Shown here: positions 31,720 through 42,588 of the stretch, piece after piece | How positions within the stretch are numbered: the first letter of the stretch is position 1 | Layout: each line of letters starts with the position of its first letter | From: Nematopogon swammerdamellus | Lineage: Eukaryota; Arthropoda; Insecta; Lepidoptera; Adelidae | NCBI GenBank assembly: GCA_946902875.1 | Contig: OX336336.1 | Coordinates: 1,392,045 to 1,456,044, forward strand | Reading direction: 5' to 3' | Length of the DNA: 64,000 bases | The notes under the pieces: model-generated | Databases searched by the model: none | What the model saw: the letters and a program-made list of their open reading frames with translations, nothing else | What the model was told of the DNA's origin: nothing | Translations under genes and position numbers: made by a program

Positions 31720-32712
31720 TTCGAAAGTAACTCTGTTGTCTGTCTGTCTGTCTGTCTGTTACCTTTTCACGCCTAAACCGCTGAACAGATTTTAATAAAA
31801 TATTGCACGCAGATGAATTGGATCCTGAGGAAGGACATAGGCTACCTTTTGTCTCAAAAAACAACCCTTATGGGGGTCAAATAGGGGATGAAAGTTTGTA
31901 TGGGGAACCCAGTATTTCTCAAGTTAGGGATATGACAATTCATATTTAGGCTTTTGGTATGAAATAAAGAATTACGTGTTTCAGCGTTTTTGCTAAATCA
32001 ACCCTTAAATTAAAATAGGGGATGGCTACCTTTTGTCTCAAAAAACAACCCTTATGGGGGTCAAATAGGGGATGAAAGTTTGTATGGGGAACCCAGTATT
32101 TCTCAAGTTAGGGATATGACAATTCATATTTAGGTTTTTGGTATGAAAAGGGATATGACAATTCATATTTAGGCTTTTGGTATGAAATAAAGAATTACGT
32201 GTTTCAGCGTTTTTGCTAAATAAACCCTTAAATTAAAATAGGGGATGGCTACCTTTTGTCTCAAAAAACAACCCTTATGGGGGTCAAATAGGGGATGAAA
32301 GTTTGTATGGGGAACCCAGTATTTCTCAAGTTAGGGATATGACAATTCATATTTAGGTTTTTGGTATGAAATAAAGAATTACGTGTTTCAGCGTTTTTGC
32401 TAAATCAACCCTTAAATTAAAATAGGGGATGATTTCAAAATTAAATTTTAGGATTTTATAAAATTTTGTATGGAGATGAATTGCATCCTGAGGAAGGACA
32501 TAGGCTACCCTTTGTCTCAAAAAACAACCCTTAAGGGGGTGAAATAGGGGATGAAAGTTTGTATGGGGAACCCATTATTTCTCAAGTTAGGGATATGATA
32601 ATTCATATTTAGGCTTTTGGTATGAAATAAAGATTTACGTGTTTCAGCGTTTTTGTTAAATCAACCCTTAAATTAAAATAGGGGATGATTTCAAAATTAT
32701 GTTTTAGGATTA
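31720..32712. repeat. Tandem ~200-bp repeats
   Basis: Four or more copies of a unit containing GGCTACCTTTTGTCTCAAAA, AACAACCCTTATGGGGGTCA, AACCCAGTATTTCTCAAGTT and TTACGTGTTTCAGCGTTTTT. The head TGTCTGTCTGTTACCTTTTC, ACGCCTAAACCGCTGAACAG is typical of a dispersed insect repeat whose internal part has been amplified here. Confidence 0.85.
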
Positions 32713-32834
32713 TAAATGATTTTAAATAATTTTATTCATACTGGCGGTGGCTTTGAAGAGGGGGGTTGAGGTAATTAAGCGTTTCAGGGTTTTTAGTTTT
32801 CACATTTAGGGGAGGGGGGGGGGGGGTGGATTTG

Positions 32835-33615
32835 GGGTGACAGTGGCCTTGCCCTTAGTTGCCTTAGTTACGTTCTTTCGTTACTTAAGTTGCTTACTTT
32901 CATCGAGAAGGTTTTTCCTCTTCCTGAACGCAGCTCGGGCTTCGGCCTCACCCATAGTTTATACTTACTTTCACCGAGAAGATTTATAGTCTTCCTAAAC
33001 GCAGCTCGGCCTTCGGCCTCGCCCTCAGTTACTTTTTTTTTATGTAATCCGCTATGAGTGGCTGAGTTGGAGGGGCTAAAGCGCATGCTCAGACCAGCCA
33101 ATATCACCTCCGAGAAGGTAGGTGCCATACCGGAGACTTCCCTGGATTGCTGGCTATACTGGACTAGAGGAGAACACAACCGAGGCTGCTATGCGGCCAT
33201 CTTTCATCCAGTACGGTGGTATCAACCCGGTCGGCTACAATTTGAGCCTACCAACTAGTAAGGGGCAAGGGAAGGGACCTACAGTTTTACACCGGTTCCG
33301 AACGGTGAAGCAGCAGGTGGTCTTACTGCACGTAGCTCGACCTTCGGCATCGCCCTCAGTTACTTACTTTCTTCGAGAAAGTTTATCGTCTTCCTGAACG
33401 CAGCTCGGCCTTCGGCCTCGCCCTTTGTTACTTACTTTCTTCGAGAAGGTTTATAGTCTTCCTGAACGCAGCTCGGCCTTCGGCCTCGCCCTCAGTTACT
33501 TACTTTCTTCGAGAAGGTTTATCGTCGTCCTGAACGCAGCTCGGCCTTCGGCCTCGCCCTTTGTTACTTACTGTTTTCGAGAATGTTTATCGCCTTCCTG
33601 AACGCAGCTCGGCGT
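32835..33615. repeat. GGCCTTCGGCC minisatellite with an inserted SINE
   Basis: Units of about 62 bp (GCAGCTCGGCCTTCGGCCTC plus CCTCAGTTACTTACTTTCTT) flank a headless tRNA-type SINE at 33040-33325 on the minus strand. This is the same family as in 28391-30047. Confidence 0.8.
33040..33325 (-). mobile_element. Headless copy of the tRNA-derived SINE
   Basis: Body sequence ATCACCTCCGAGAAGGTAGG, CTTCCCTGGATTGCTGGC and GGTCGGCTACAATTTGAGCC, with no tRNA-like head. It is embedded in the GGCCTTCGGCC minisatellite. Confidence 0.75.
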
Positions 33616-33714
33616 CGAATCGTCAAAATTTGTTAGTGGGAAAAACAGTAGTCAGACTCTTAGATAAAATTACGGTCAGTTAATGCATCCTTATTACTGT
33701 AATAAATAACTCTT

Positions 33715-33754
33715 TTTAACCCCCGACGAAAAAAAAAGAGGGGTGTTATAAGTT

Positions 33755-33793
<39 letters not shown>

Positions 33794-34011
33794 TGTGTGT
33801 CTGTCTGTGGCATCGTAGCTCCCAAACGGATGGACCGATTTGGTTGCGGTTTTTTTTATTAGGAAGCTTGTTTAATCGGGATGGTTCTTAGCTATGTTTG
33901 TAATCAAGTAATCAAGTAATTAAGTAATAAAAAGAAAATTATCTTAAAAAGTGGGCCGATTTTCATGCGTTTTTTTTAAAAAAGCTTGAAATAAAAGTTA
34001 AATTACAAATT
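33715..34011. repeat. Interspersed repeat with (GT)n
   Basis: CCCCGACGAAAAAAAAAGAG, then a (GT)n run of about 40 bp (33758-33800), then GGCATCGTAGCTCCCAAACG and GATGGACCGATTTGG. This is a dispersed Lepidoptera-type repeat with an internal microsatellite. Confidence 0.7.
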
Positions 34012-34232
34012 TAAAAAACCCCCGACCCTTAAAAGCCCCAACCCTTAAAAGGCCAAAAATAATTTCCGTTTACTTACTTAAAGGAGTCGGGGGACCGCTA
34101 AGTAAATAAAATATAAAAACTCAGAGCTGCGCGGGAATTTACTTAGCGGTCTCCCGACTACTTTATGTAAGTAAACGGAAATTATTTTTGGCTTTTTAAG
34201 GGTTGGGGTTTTTAAGGGTCGGGGGTTTTATA
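34012..34232. repeat. Hairpin MITE
   Basis: Arms at 34012-34105 and about 34145-34232 are inverted complements sharing CCCCCGACCCTTAAAA, AAAAATAATTTCCGTTTACT and CGGGGGACCGCTAAGTAAAT. The loop carries CTCAGAGCTGCGCGGG. Confidence 0.8.
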
Positions 34233-34235
34233 AAT

Positions 34236-34430
34236 TTGTAATTTATCAATTAACATTGTTTTAATCCGTCGTTTAAAGTTATTATCATCTAATTGTTTTA
34301 TGTTGGGAGACAGTTTATTATAAAATCTAACACTATTACAAATAAAGTTTTTTGTAGTTTTAGCTAATCCATGGCTCAGTAGCGTTAGTATCGCTGTCGC
34401 GTAGCCAAAGAATATAATACCGGTAGCCAC
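34236..34430 (-). pseudogene. Possible LINE C-terminal remnant
   Basis: The minus-strand frame reads NFICNSVRFYNKLSPNIKQL, then NNFKRRIKTMLIDK. This resembles the last residues of CR1/Jockey-like polymerases (a '.FYNKLP..I..L....FK..IK..L' pattern). It is short, with no core domain. Confidence 0.4.
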
Positions 34431-35526
34431 GTCCGTATTGTATGTGTAATTGAGCTACACCTACCCCTCGCGCGTGTACGAATAGTGTTTTTTGTGTTAT
34501 TTGTTTTTATTACTAACATTTTATTGTGTTAAAATGCCAATATGAGTAAAAAAAGGACAAGTAATATGATTATAACGTGTGCACTAGCTTCACTAGTCAT
34601 GTCAATTACGTAGAATTATCATTACATGGTAGGTAATTACTTCTATGCCTGAAATACGAAGTATCGACGGTTCAGTTTAACACCTAGTTGCATTCGTCTA
34701 TCCGACTTTTTTGTCTACGGTACCGCTAGCTGTTACGTCATACATAATAAATAACCGTCATCGGTTGCATTCTGGAAACAGACGACTAATAGTTGTACAT
34801 TATTCTTACCCCGTGTGTCATAGTTATAGCATTACCAGAACGTCCCAAAAGGGACGATTTTCGTCCCTTTTGTCATCAAACCGTCCCTTCAATGTCCGTT
34901 CACATTTTACGTCCCTTTTTCGTCCCTTTTACGATCCGATTAAATACGAGTAATTCACGAAGAATACGAATGCCAGTCAACAATCGAATGAATCGCCGCG
35001 ATTATTCGATTGCATTCGAAATGTCAATATAATCGAATAATTCGAATAGGAATAATCAAATTGTCGCATCAATAACCTACAGTTTGGAAGTTAACCTCCT
35101 TTTCGCCGCTCGCAGAGTAATAGATTATCGGTGCGCCACCTGAAAGCCATTGTCGTGCCTGCCGTTCCTGCGATCCTGCGGAACCACTCCTTGAAGTGAT
35201 AAATAAATGATGTTTTGGTGGTTTTAAAATATACCTAAAAGGGCATGAATACAGGTAGATTTTTAGACCACATTAATAAAAATAAAAAATAAAACTCAAA
35301 CAAAAACGGTTTGGATGATTTTGATGCAGATTGTAGAGCGAGTGACCGCCAGCCACCTAACTTAGCGCAGTAGTTAGAGAGAGATGAATCTATAATCTAT
35401 ACACACCTGAATATCTATGACACCTGAAAGCCATTGTCGTGCCTGCTGTTCCTGCGATCCTACTCCTTCGCCCGGAGCGAACCAATAGAAGCCGATATTC
35501 GTTTGGTTCGAATCGTCAAAATTTGT
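34431..35526. other. Intergenic; CGTCCCTTTT words and a duplicated block
   Basis: Around 34838-34925 ACGTCCCAAAAGGGACG and repeated CGTCCCTTTT words occur. At 35140-35225 and 35420-35470 the block CCTGAAAGCCATTGTCGTGC, CTGCCGTTCCTGCGATCCTG is duplicated, and an inverted copy lies at 35665-35755. No gene seen. Confidence 0.5.
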
Positions 35527-35586
35527 TAGCTCAGTGGTAAGCATGTAGGGTTTGCATTTTTTGGACCATGGGTTCGAATCCCACCA
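35527..35586 (+). ncRNA. tRNA-like pseudogene or SINE head
   Basis: TTAGCTCAGTGGTAAGCATG (A box) and ATGGGTTCGAATCCCACC (B box and a good T arm) lie at normal spacing. The anticodon arm is poor and the acceptor stem only partly pairs. It is followed by T-rich sequence. More likely a SINE or tRNA pseudogene than a working tRNA. Confidence 0.5.
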
Positions 35587-35879
35587 AATCTTTTTGGTTT
35601 TTTTTTTGCTTTTTTTTCTTTCTTGCGACGCATCTTCTATATATTAACCCTGGTTATTTTTTTTTTAAACCACCAAAACATCATTTATTTATCACTTCAA
35701 GGAGTGGTTCTGCAGGATCGCAGGAACAGCAGGCACGACAATGGCTTTCAGGTGGCGCACCGCACTTGGCTTAGCGTATTCGTGTATTTGGCAAAAATTT
35801 CCGTTTCTGGCTTGTTTAGAGCGAGATAAAACTAAATTTTTTGCAACAATCACGAATACGCTAAGCCAAGTGAAGTGCC

Positions 35880-36052
35880 ATAGCCTACTATCATTGGTCT
35901 CCCTCTACGGAGACCAAGCCATGGTGCATCGTCATAGCCCCACAGCGTCGTTGCTATCGCTTACTCGCTCTCGCTTGCCTACCGATGACAGGAGCGAGAG
36001 AGAAACATGAAATCGCTCACTCCGTAGAGGGAGACAATGATAGTCGGCTATG
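35880..36052. mobile_element. Small hAT-size MITE upstream of CMTR2
   Basis: The inverted ends CATAGCC(T/G)ACTATCATTG continue into TCTCCCTCTACGGAG on both sides. GAAGTGCC occurs at 35872-35879 and 36053-36060, giving a 7-8 bp target duplication. It lies about 190 bp before the CMTR2 start codon. Another inverted pair (CTTGGCTTAGCGTATTCGTG) lies just left, at 35764-35784 and 35850-35870. Confidence 0.72.
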
Positions 36053-36241
36053 GAAGTGCCGGCCGGCATAATCATAATCCACCATCCACCGTCCGCTCAA
36101 ACGTAGTGCACGCCCTATTAGTATTATATTCTTTGACGTACTTATGTGTAGTATTATATTCTTTGACGTACATAGTGCAAAGAATATAATACGTAGTGGA
36201 CGTAAATATTCTCTTTGGGCGAAAAGTAGACAGGAATAAAA

Positions 36242-36442
36242 ATGGAAGAGGCGTCGGGACTTGCACGACCTCGCCGGCCTAAACAGCACTTCAAACGGTC
36301 CAAAGATGTTAACTACGAGAAAGCAGCACGCATGTTGTTCGAGAAGAAGTTCCGTTTCGAGCCGCCTGCGAACGGGGCCTTCGTGTTGCCCGATAGCTCC
36401 AGATTCTTCGCTGTCTCTCCTTGGAGCATTAAAAGACTTCAG
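36242..36442 (+). CDS. CMTR2: CMTR2 exon 1 (start codon exon)
   Basis: First exon of cap methyltransferase 2 (Drosophila adrift), which methylates the 2'-O ribose of the second transcribed nucleotide of capped mRNA. The frame reads MEEASGLARPRRPKQHFKRS, then MLFEKKFRFEPPANGAF, and ends at the donor CAG|GTGTGT in phase 0 (67 codons). The N-terminal block with 'FEKKFRFEPP' resembles the start of the CMTR2 conserved region. Joined with exons at 41283, 42589, 44410, 45916 and 47682 it gives an uninterrupted 705-aa protein, close to vertebrate CMTR2 length. The start is supported by AT-rich upstream sequence without a longer frame. Confidence 0.88.
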
Positions 36443-36931
36443 GTGTGTATCTGTAAAATATGTCTTATTATAACTACTACACTAAAGCTATATTATACGG
36501 GCCTATATACAAAATTAATTTTTCATACAAAATAATTTTTTTTTATTTTTTTTAAGGCACCAAAACATTGGTTTTGAATATAAATGTATGTAAAAACAAG
36601 AGAAGTGGTATGGGCGAATGTTTTGGTGGTTTAAAAAACCACCCTAACCTAATGTTGAGGCGGCGCATGTCGTTTTTGCATAAACTCCTATTCAAAATAA
36701 AGGCTGCGCTGTAGTATAAGTGCACATAATTAGAAAATTGCTGGTATGCTTATTGTGTAGGCCTAGATAAAAGATGAATTATAGTGAAAGAATTGTTTGC
36801 CGGAAATGCGTAGTTTCGGAGAAAAAAAAATTTTCCCATACGAAATTAATTTTTCATACAAAATAAAAAAAATTTTTTTTTTTTTAAAGCACCAAAACAT
36901 TTGTTTAGAATATAAATGTATGTAAAAACAA
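36443..36931. repeat. CMTR2 intron 1: left arm of an inverted repeat around a LINE
   Basis: Sequence with GCACCAAAACATTGGTTTTG, CCTAACCTAATGTTGAGGCG and TGCTTATTGTGTAGGCCTAG is found inverted at 38105-38480. The LINE at 36932-38102 lies between the two arms. Confidence 0.7.
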
Positions 36932-38102
36932 ATCAAAATCAAAATCAAATCAAAAAAGTGTTTATTAGTCAGGCACATGTAAATAGGTTACAGTTATACA
37001 TAGTATAAACAATGCATGAAGATGGTACGAATACTGTGCCTGCGAGATCGTGTATTTGTTAAACACTATCGCCTAAACTGGCTCTAAGGCTGTTTCATAG
37101 GCGACATTGCTTGGTCAAACCACTTTTGATTACATTCGGGTATCTAATCTACTTATTGATGTATGATATTATTTAGATCTAATAAACTAATTTATAATAG
37201 AAAACTTATTCTAGTTTGTGCGCCGTGTGTGAATGAGAGAGGGTGAGGATGTGTGGGGTGTATGCGTGTGTTGTGTGCTTGTATTGTGTACATGTATGTC
37301 TGCATGTGATGTGTATGTAGGCTGTGCGAGGGTGTTTTTATGATGAGAGAGTGTGCGTGATAGTATAAATAAAAATAATATAAATAAAAGAGAAATTATG
37401 CAATAAATACCTACAGTGGAATAGATAGATACATGGGAATTGATAAACTAAAATGTCAATGAAATTAATTTTAATCTATATTATAATGCGGAACAGATTC
37501 TCAGTCTCCTCGTATTCTTTTGAACCTAGCCATTCTACTATGTTCTTCTTAAGAGCGGCCTTGCGGACAACCCTAATGTCGCATTCATCTACAACTTTGT
37601 TGTACAGGAAGGGTCCGAGAAATGTTCTGAATCTTTGTCCAAAAGTAGTTTTAGTCTCAGGTACTGCTACCCGGCCTGATTGTCGTGTGTTGTGTGTTCG
37701 AGGAGCAGTAGCAGCTGCCGTATGCGGTATTGCATGCGCCCATTTAAGGAGCTTCGCTATGTACAGCTGCCTTACACTCAAAAGACGATTTTCTTCTAAC
37801 AAATCTCGTGTATGGTACCGATATGGCTTTTTAAACAGAACCCTTAGTGCAGCTCTTTGTGACCTTTCAGCCATTAGCATGTGAGTCTTGGCAGCACCTC
37901 CCCATGCCGCTATGCAGTAAGTCAGAATGGACTCACCGAGTGCCTGGTAGATGGTTCGTAGCAATTGTTTGCTTGCAACATTTCTTAGGTCTTTAAAGAC
38001 AAACATGAGCTTCCTTACACGTTTAGAAAGGTGTTCAAGGTGTTTGTTCCAGTTAAGCTTGTTGTCTAATATTACTCCAAGATATGTTGTACTTTCATAC
38101 AA
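36932..38102 (-). mobile_element. LINE 3' portion with (GATTTT)n-type tail
   Basis: A minus-strand LINE: the coding fragment (37476-38102) is followed by a 540-bp 3' UTR with AATAAA near its end (minus strand) and then a tail of GATTTT-type repeats at 36930-36955. Microsatellite-like tails of this kind are typical of CR1/L2/Jockey-like LINEs. Confidence 0.75.
37476..38102 (-). pseudogene. LINE reverse transcriptase C-terminal fragment
   Basis: A 208-residue frame with TTYLGVILDNKLNWNKHLEH, ESILTYCIAAWGGAAKTHM and KKPYRYHTRDLLEENRLLSV. This is the thumb/post-RT region of non-LTR polymerases. The catalytic YADD core is absent, so it is a 5'-truncated insertion. No frameshift is seen within the piece. 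Confidence 0.85.
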
Positions 38103-38602
38103 GGGAAGTAGTATGGGTGAATGTTTTGGTGGTTTAAAAAAAAATTAACCCTAACCTATTGTTGAGGCGGCGCATGTCGTTTTTGCATAAATTCCTATTC
38201 AAAATAAATGTTTTGGTGCATTAAAAAAAAAATTTTTTTTGGATGAAAAATATTTTTTTCAACATTTTTTTTCTCCGATACTACGCATTTCCAGCAAACA
38301 ATTATTTCACTATAATTCATCTTTTATCTAGGCCTACACAATAAGCATACCAGCAAATTTCTAATTATGTGCACTTATACTACAGTGCACCCAAAATAAA
38401 TGTTTTGGTGCGTTAAAAAAAAAATTTTTAAAAATCTAAAATTTATTTTGTATGAAATTTTTTTTTTTTTTTTAATTTTTTTTCTCGGAAACTATTGATC
38501 TCCTCGCGCTAATTCTTTCACTAATATTCTTCTAACATTCTAAACTGCAAGATGTAACTACCAGCAATTTGCTATCAAACCTGCCATTAACTATACCTCA
38601 GC

Positions 38603-39680
38603 CAAATGCAAAATTTTGGCGCGCGCGCTCCCGCACAAATTCGAATATCCCGCCGAAATCGATCGATTCATCAATGATCTGTATTCAGTCTGATTTGTAC
38701 TGAAATTAAGTAAGTCATACCGAACACTTCAGGATTCATTTATTTAGAAGCACAGACCAATTTTTTGAACTCCAGGCAAAACAAAACACACTCGACATTT
38801 TTTTTTTTTTCTGACCAAAACTGTATAATTTCCTCCCACAAGTCGCCCATCAAAATATAGGTATTGAAACGTACTCTAGAATACGGGTACCCGAAATACG
38901 GTTGCACGGACCAGGAAAGGGCAAACCAGTAGCGGCTTCCAGAAAGTCAACTTTGTGAAACCTGGAGCCAATAAGCTGCCCAAAGATAGGACTAAACCTT
39001 CTTCAATTTTGGGAGCAGCAAAGGATTGGGAATTGTTGATGGACACACATGAGAAGCATTACCAAATGCCTTCGGAAATATGTACCACAGCATTAAAACG
39101 GGATATACTCATATTCTCAAAAGCGACAAAGCATGTAGTACTTGTTGAACTTACAGTTCCATGGGAAAGTAACATACCGAAGGACCACAACATCAAACTT
39201 AACAAGTACTGCAACTTAGTAGACCGGATTGTGAGAAACGGATTCAAGACTGATCTCTTCGCTGTGGAAGTCGGAGCAAGAGGACTACCAGCGAAGTCGC
39301 TCTACAGTCTCTTCAAGAATCTAGGGCTCTCAAGATGGACGCTAAGCTCATATATGGAGAGAGCTTCGAAAACGTCACTGGAAGCATCCTACAGAATATG
39401 GATAGGTAGAGAGAGGGAGGTCGAGAGCGGGACTGGTGGTTTCCCCGCGTCCTAGTCAACGCAGACTAGCTGACGAAGGCTTGAAGCGAGCCGAAACGTG
39501 AAGCATGCGCGGGAAATTTAGAGTGGCCACTCGCTAGTCCCGGCCTCGATTAATACCCTCCTCTACTGCCGATGGGCCCGGATATGTTTGGTGAAGCCAT
39601 CGCAAGCTTAGATCCACACCTTCCTCCTTCTGTGTATTCCAGTGTCTGTGGAAATGTCAGTGGTCATGGGAGCCTTTTTT
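38603..39680. repeat. Second copy of the host repeat, with its own insertion
   Basis: 38603-38901 and 39631-39680 match the host sequence that received elements A, B and C. Here the sites CCCACAAG (38836-38843) and CATGGGAG (near 39666) are single and uninterrupted. An unrelated block (38902-39630) interrupts the copy between GAAATACGG and TGTGTATTCC. Confidence 0.8.
38955..39455 (+). pseudogene. Retroelement C-terminal nuclease-like domain fragment
   Basis: A 166-residue frame with LGAAKDWELLMDTHEKHYQM, HVVLVELTVPWESNIPKDHN and LFAVEVGARGLPAKSLYSLF. The 'VELTVPWE ... VEVGARG' pattern is a conserved C-terminal domain of some invertebrate non-LTR elements. Its spaced acidic residues suggest a PD-(D/E)XK-like nuclease fold, which is my inference. 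It is followed by GACGAAGGCTTGAAGCGAGC, CGAAACGTG. No reverse transcriptase core accompanies it. Confidence 0.65.
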
Positions 39681-40362
39681 TTTTGACATTTAAAAAAAAA
39701 AAATTCTGTGTGAAGGTGATGTGTTGCCCAGTCATGTTTCGTAATAGTTACTAGTAAATTTAACCAAGAATGTATACCAGTAATCAGTTGTTTGATAGGA
39801 AATTGGTAGAATTAGTTATGAATTAAATAGGGAGCCGCGCCGCGCCGACACCCGGCCGGGTGTTGTGGGAGTTGACGGATTCGCGCGTCGTAAAACCCGG
39901 CCGGGTGTTGTGGGAGTGTAAGGGATAACAGCTTTAACGTACCTAATACGGGCAGACGCTGTCGTGTCAGAACGCGAATCACGTACGCAGTACGGGACTG
40001 ACTTTCATATTGTTTATTATAAAATCACGCTCGTGATACGTGATCTGCGTGTAACCCTCTTTGTTTTATTATTAATATTTTTTATTTATTATTTTATTTT
40101 TTTATTTAATTAGCTACATACATATGTATAATTTACCGACATGCGGTGCGCGGTGTAGGCGGGGGAAGGAGTTAAGCCAGGCGCAGCACATAGCGCTCCC
40201 CCGCCAGTACCCCGCATGCCGTATAAGAGTTTTTTTTTCGATTTCAGACAGTATTTGGAGGTTCATTTAAAAATATCAATAAATAATTTTAATATGTTTT
40301 TTATTTTTATTCTCAAAATACCTATATAAAACCATTCTATAAATAAAAAATTATTATGCATG
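39681..40362. other. CMTR2 intron 1: GC-rich repeat words and AT-rich sequence
   Basis: ACCCGGCCGGGTGTTGTGGG occurs twice (39849-39870 and 39895-39916). A short inverted pair lies around 40139-40225 (ACATGCGGTGCGCGG / CCCGCATGCCGT). The rest is AT-rich, and I see no exon. Confidence 0.5.
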
Positions 40363-40511
40363 TATAATGCGCGGGACGGATCTCAGCGTGTCGTCGCCGC
40401 AGCGTGCGACCCGCCACACGAATACACTATACAAGTACGGTGCGGGTGCGAGGGAGAACACTGACGAACCGCTGCGGCGGCGACACGCCGAGATCCGCCC
40501 CGCGCATTATA
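40363..40511. mobile_element. Hairpin MITE with TATAATGCGCGGGACGGATC ends
   Basis: The left TATAATGCGCGGGACGGATC, TCAGCGTGTCGTCGCCGCAGC is matched in inverted order by GCTGCGGCGGCGACACGCCG, AGATCCGCCCCGCGCATTATA, with about 65 nt between. It lies within CMTR2 intron 1. Confidence 0.75.
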
Positions 40512-41282
40512 ACACTGATAGTTATTTTTTTATAAATTTTACAATATCGCCAAAAATGGCGGGCGTACCAGAGAAAGCGCGCTTTAAAACGCTTGGCTGT
40601 TAAAGTGTTAATGTTTCTTATTAAAACAACTTAAGAATGGTGGTTCTACCGATAAAAAAACCTCTGCCTTCCCCATAGAACACACGGTACAAATATTCAG
40701 AGGAAAAACAGAAAAAAAATGCCTTGCCGGCCTGACAGATGCCTATTCACGTGAAGGACCCGAGACTATACTTGGGGGGAAATAGGTATATGGGCACGGA
40801 GAGCGTTCCAGAGTTTACCGGACCGAGTGCCTTAATTTTGCGCCTTGCTGAGTGTGGTTTCACAAGGAGTCATTTTATTGGCTGTGTCTGACCTTCCTGA
40901 TATTCCGGTGGACTATTGGGTACAACTACCGGTGCATTATTTTACACTTACAAGTCTTTTGCCTACTACTTACTTACATTTAACTATGCAGTAAAACCCG
41001 CTTAATACGATTCTCAAGGGGATGGGCGCAAAAATCGTCTTAAGCGGGAAATCGTCGAGTTAAAATACAAAGTACACACTTTTAAATCTATTATCTATTA
41101 TATATCTATTTTACTGTATTAATCTACTCTCAGTTATCTAAAGGTTGGCTGGAAGAAATCTCGAAAGTTCACCTTTGCATCTCATATAAATTTTAAATCA
41201 TATTTTTTATTTCTGAAATCATATAAAATTAAAAAATCTACACATTGTAAAAAATAAGCTGGTAAGTTTTATCCGTCGCTAG
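40512..41282. other. CMTR2 intron 1, right part
   Basis: A CR1-like LINE fragment on the minus strand at about 40725-40880 (matching 58290-58400), a possible solo end CAGTAAAACCCGCTTAATAC at 40989, and a LINE 3' UTR-like fragment at 40940-41180 related to 59270-59400. Confidence 0.5.
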
Positions 41283-41429
41283 GTGGAGAAGAGCTGCCTG
41301 AACTTCCACAAGAGCCAGCTGAACGACTTCCAGATCGAGGAATGGAGCCCGCACACGCGCAAGCGCAACCCGGCCGGCGAGGTCTCCTGGCTGCTGCGTC
41401 GACACACCAACCCGGAGTTCCTCACGCAG
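41283..41429 (+). CDS. CMTR2: CMTR2 exon 2 (followed by a GC donor)
   Basis: 147 nt, phase 0 at both ends. The acceptor is CCGTCGCTAG. The frame reads VEKSCLNFHKSQLNDFQIEE, then KRNPAGEVSWLLRRHTNPEF and LTQ. This corresponds to the helical segment that precedes the first catalytic lysine of CMTR2. The exon must end at CAG, because the next exon continues AWTKFYE, but the following bases are GCACGA rather than GT. This would be a GC-AG intron, or a changed donor. Confidence 0.87.
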
Positions 41430-41639
41430 GCACGAATACATTTTTTCTCTCTTCAACGTTTTCTTAATCATCCTTAGCCACAAATGAATACTTGTAAATG
41501 AAACGAAAATATACTTTATTGTACACCATTTATATAAAAGGGTTACAAAAGGCGAATTTAATGCCTTGTGGCATTCTTTACGAACCAACCTTTGGGATAT
41601 GGAAAACAAGTAGGGGCGGACAATGCAGTACTAAAGAGG

Positions 41640-42530
41640 AATACTTCAACCCGAAATCTGTCGGTCGGTGTCGGTGAATGCGACAGCAAGTGTGTTTACT
41701 TGATTCATTAATCGTGAGTGATACGTTTCGCAGTAGTTTTGTGCTTCTTCTTTCACTGTTGCCATCTCGAGGTATTCATGGATTTCTGGGTTACGAGTAG
41801 GCTTGCCAATTCTTATTCACGGATAAGCGGGAAATCAGAAATTAATATTGGCGGGACTTGGCCAAAAAAAGCGGGACTTGCCTACAAATGTACAGAAACG
41901 AGAAAAAACAATTGTATAATTTTTTTATCACTTTTATTTCAAATTTGAATAGAAAATTTACAAAATAAACTCTTCGCTATTACAAAGTAATCATTACAAA
42001 AAATGTTTACCATGAATCATTAAAAAAAACACTTTGATCAATCAATTCAAATGTACAGAAACGAGAGAAAAACAATTGTATTATTTTTTTAATCAATTTT
42101 ATCTAAAAGTTGGAACTAAATTTATAAAATAAACTCTTCGCTGTTATAAAGTAACCATGACAAGAAATTTAAACACTTTGCTCAATCAAATCTAATGTAC
42201 AGAAACGAGAGAAAAACCATAAAATTGTAATATTTTTTTTATCAGTTTTATCTTAAAGTTGGAATTACGGAAAAAAAGCTTACCATAAAGCGGGACAATT
42301 AAGCGTCCCGCAGACATGTATCGCGGGACACATTATTTTATTCGTGGAAACGAGACGGTTGGCAAGCCTAGTTACGAGCGAACCATGGTGCTCGTGAAAA
42401 CACGCGCAAGACTTTGTTCTGAAAGCGTTGCAATATTTCGATGTTCGAGTTACTAGCGGCTCCCCACAGCTGGATACCGTATGTCCATATTGGCTTCAGT
42501 ACGACCTTATAGACAAGAAGTTTGCTCTCC
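41640..42530 (-). pseudogene. Jockey-like LINE relic split by a MITE
   Basis: On the minus strand 42530-42379 reads LLVYKVVLKPIWTYGIQLWG, AASNSNIEILQRF and APWFARN. After the MITE at 41798-42370 the frame resumes with PEIHEYLEMATVKEEAQNYC near 41797-41700 and ends at a stop. This is the C-terminal end of a Jockey-clade polymerase. It is a partial copy in CMTR2 intron 2. Confidence 0.8.
41798..42370. mobile_element. hAT-like MITE (8-bp TSD GTTACGAG)
   Basis: The ends TAGGCTTGCCAA and, inverted, TAGGCTTGCCAAC are flanked by GTTACGAG at 41790-41797 and 42371-42378. Inside are three ~150-bp tandem units with TGTACAGAAACGAGA and ACAAAATAAACTCTTCGCT. No coding capacity. It interrupts a Jockey relic, so the target is known. 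Confidence 0.87.
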
Positions 42531-42588
42531 AAACTCAAACTAGACCTACTTTGGAGGAAAATATGTGAAATGTGTGTGTTGGCATCAG

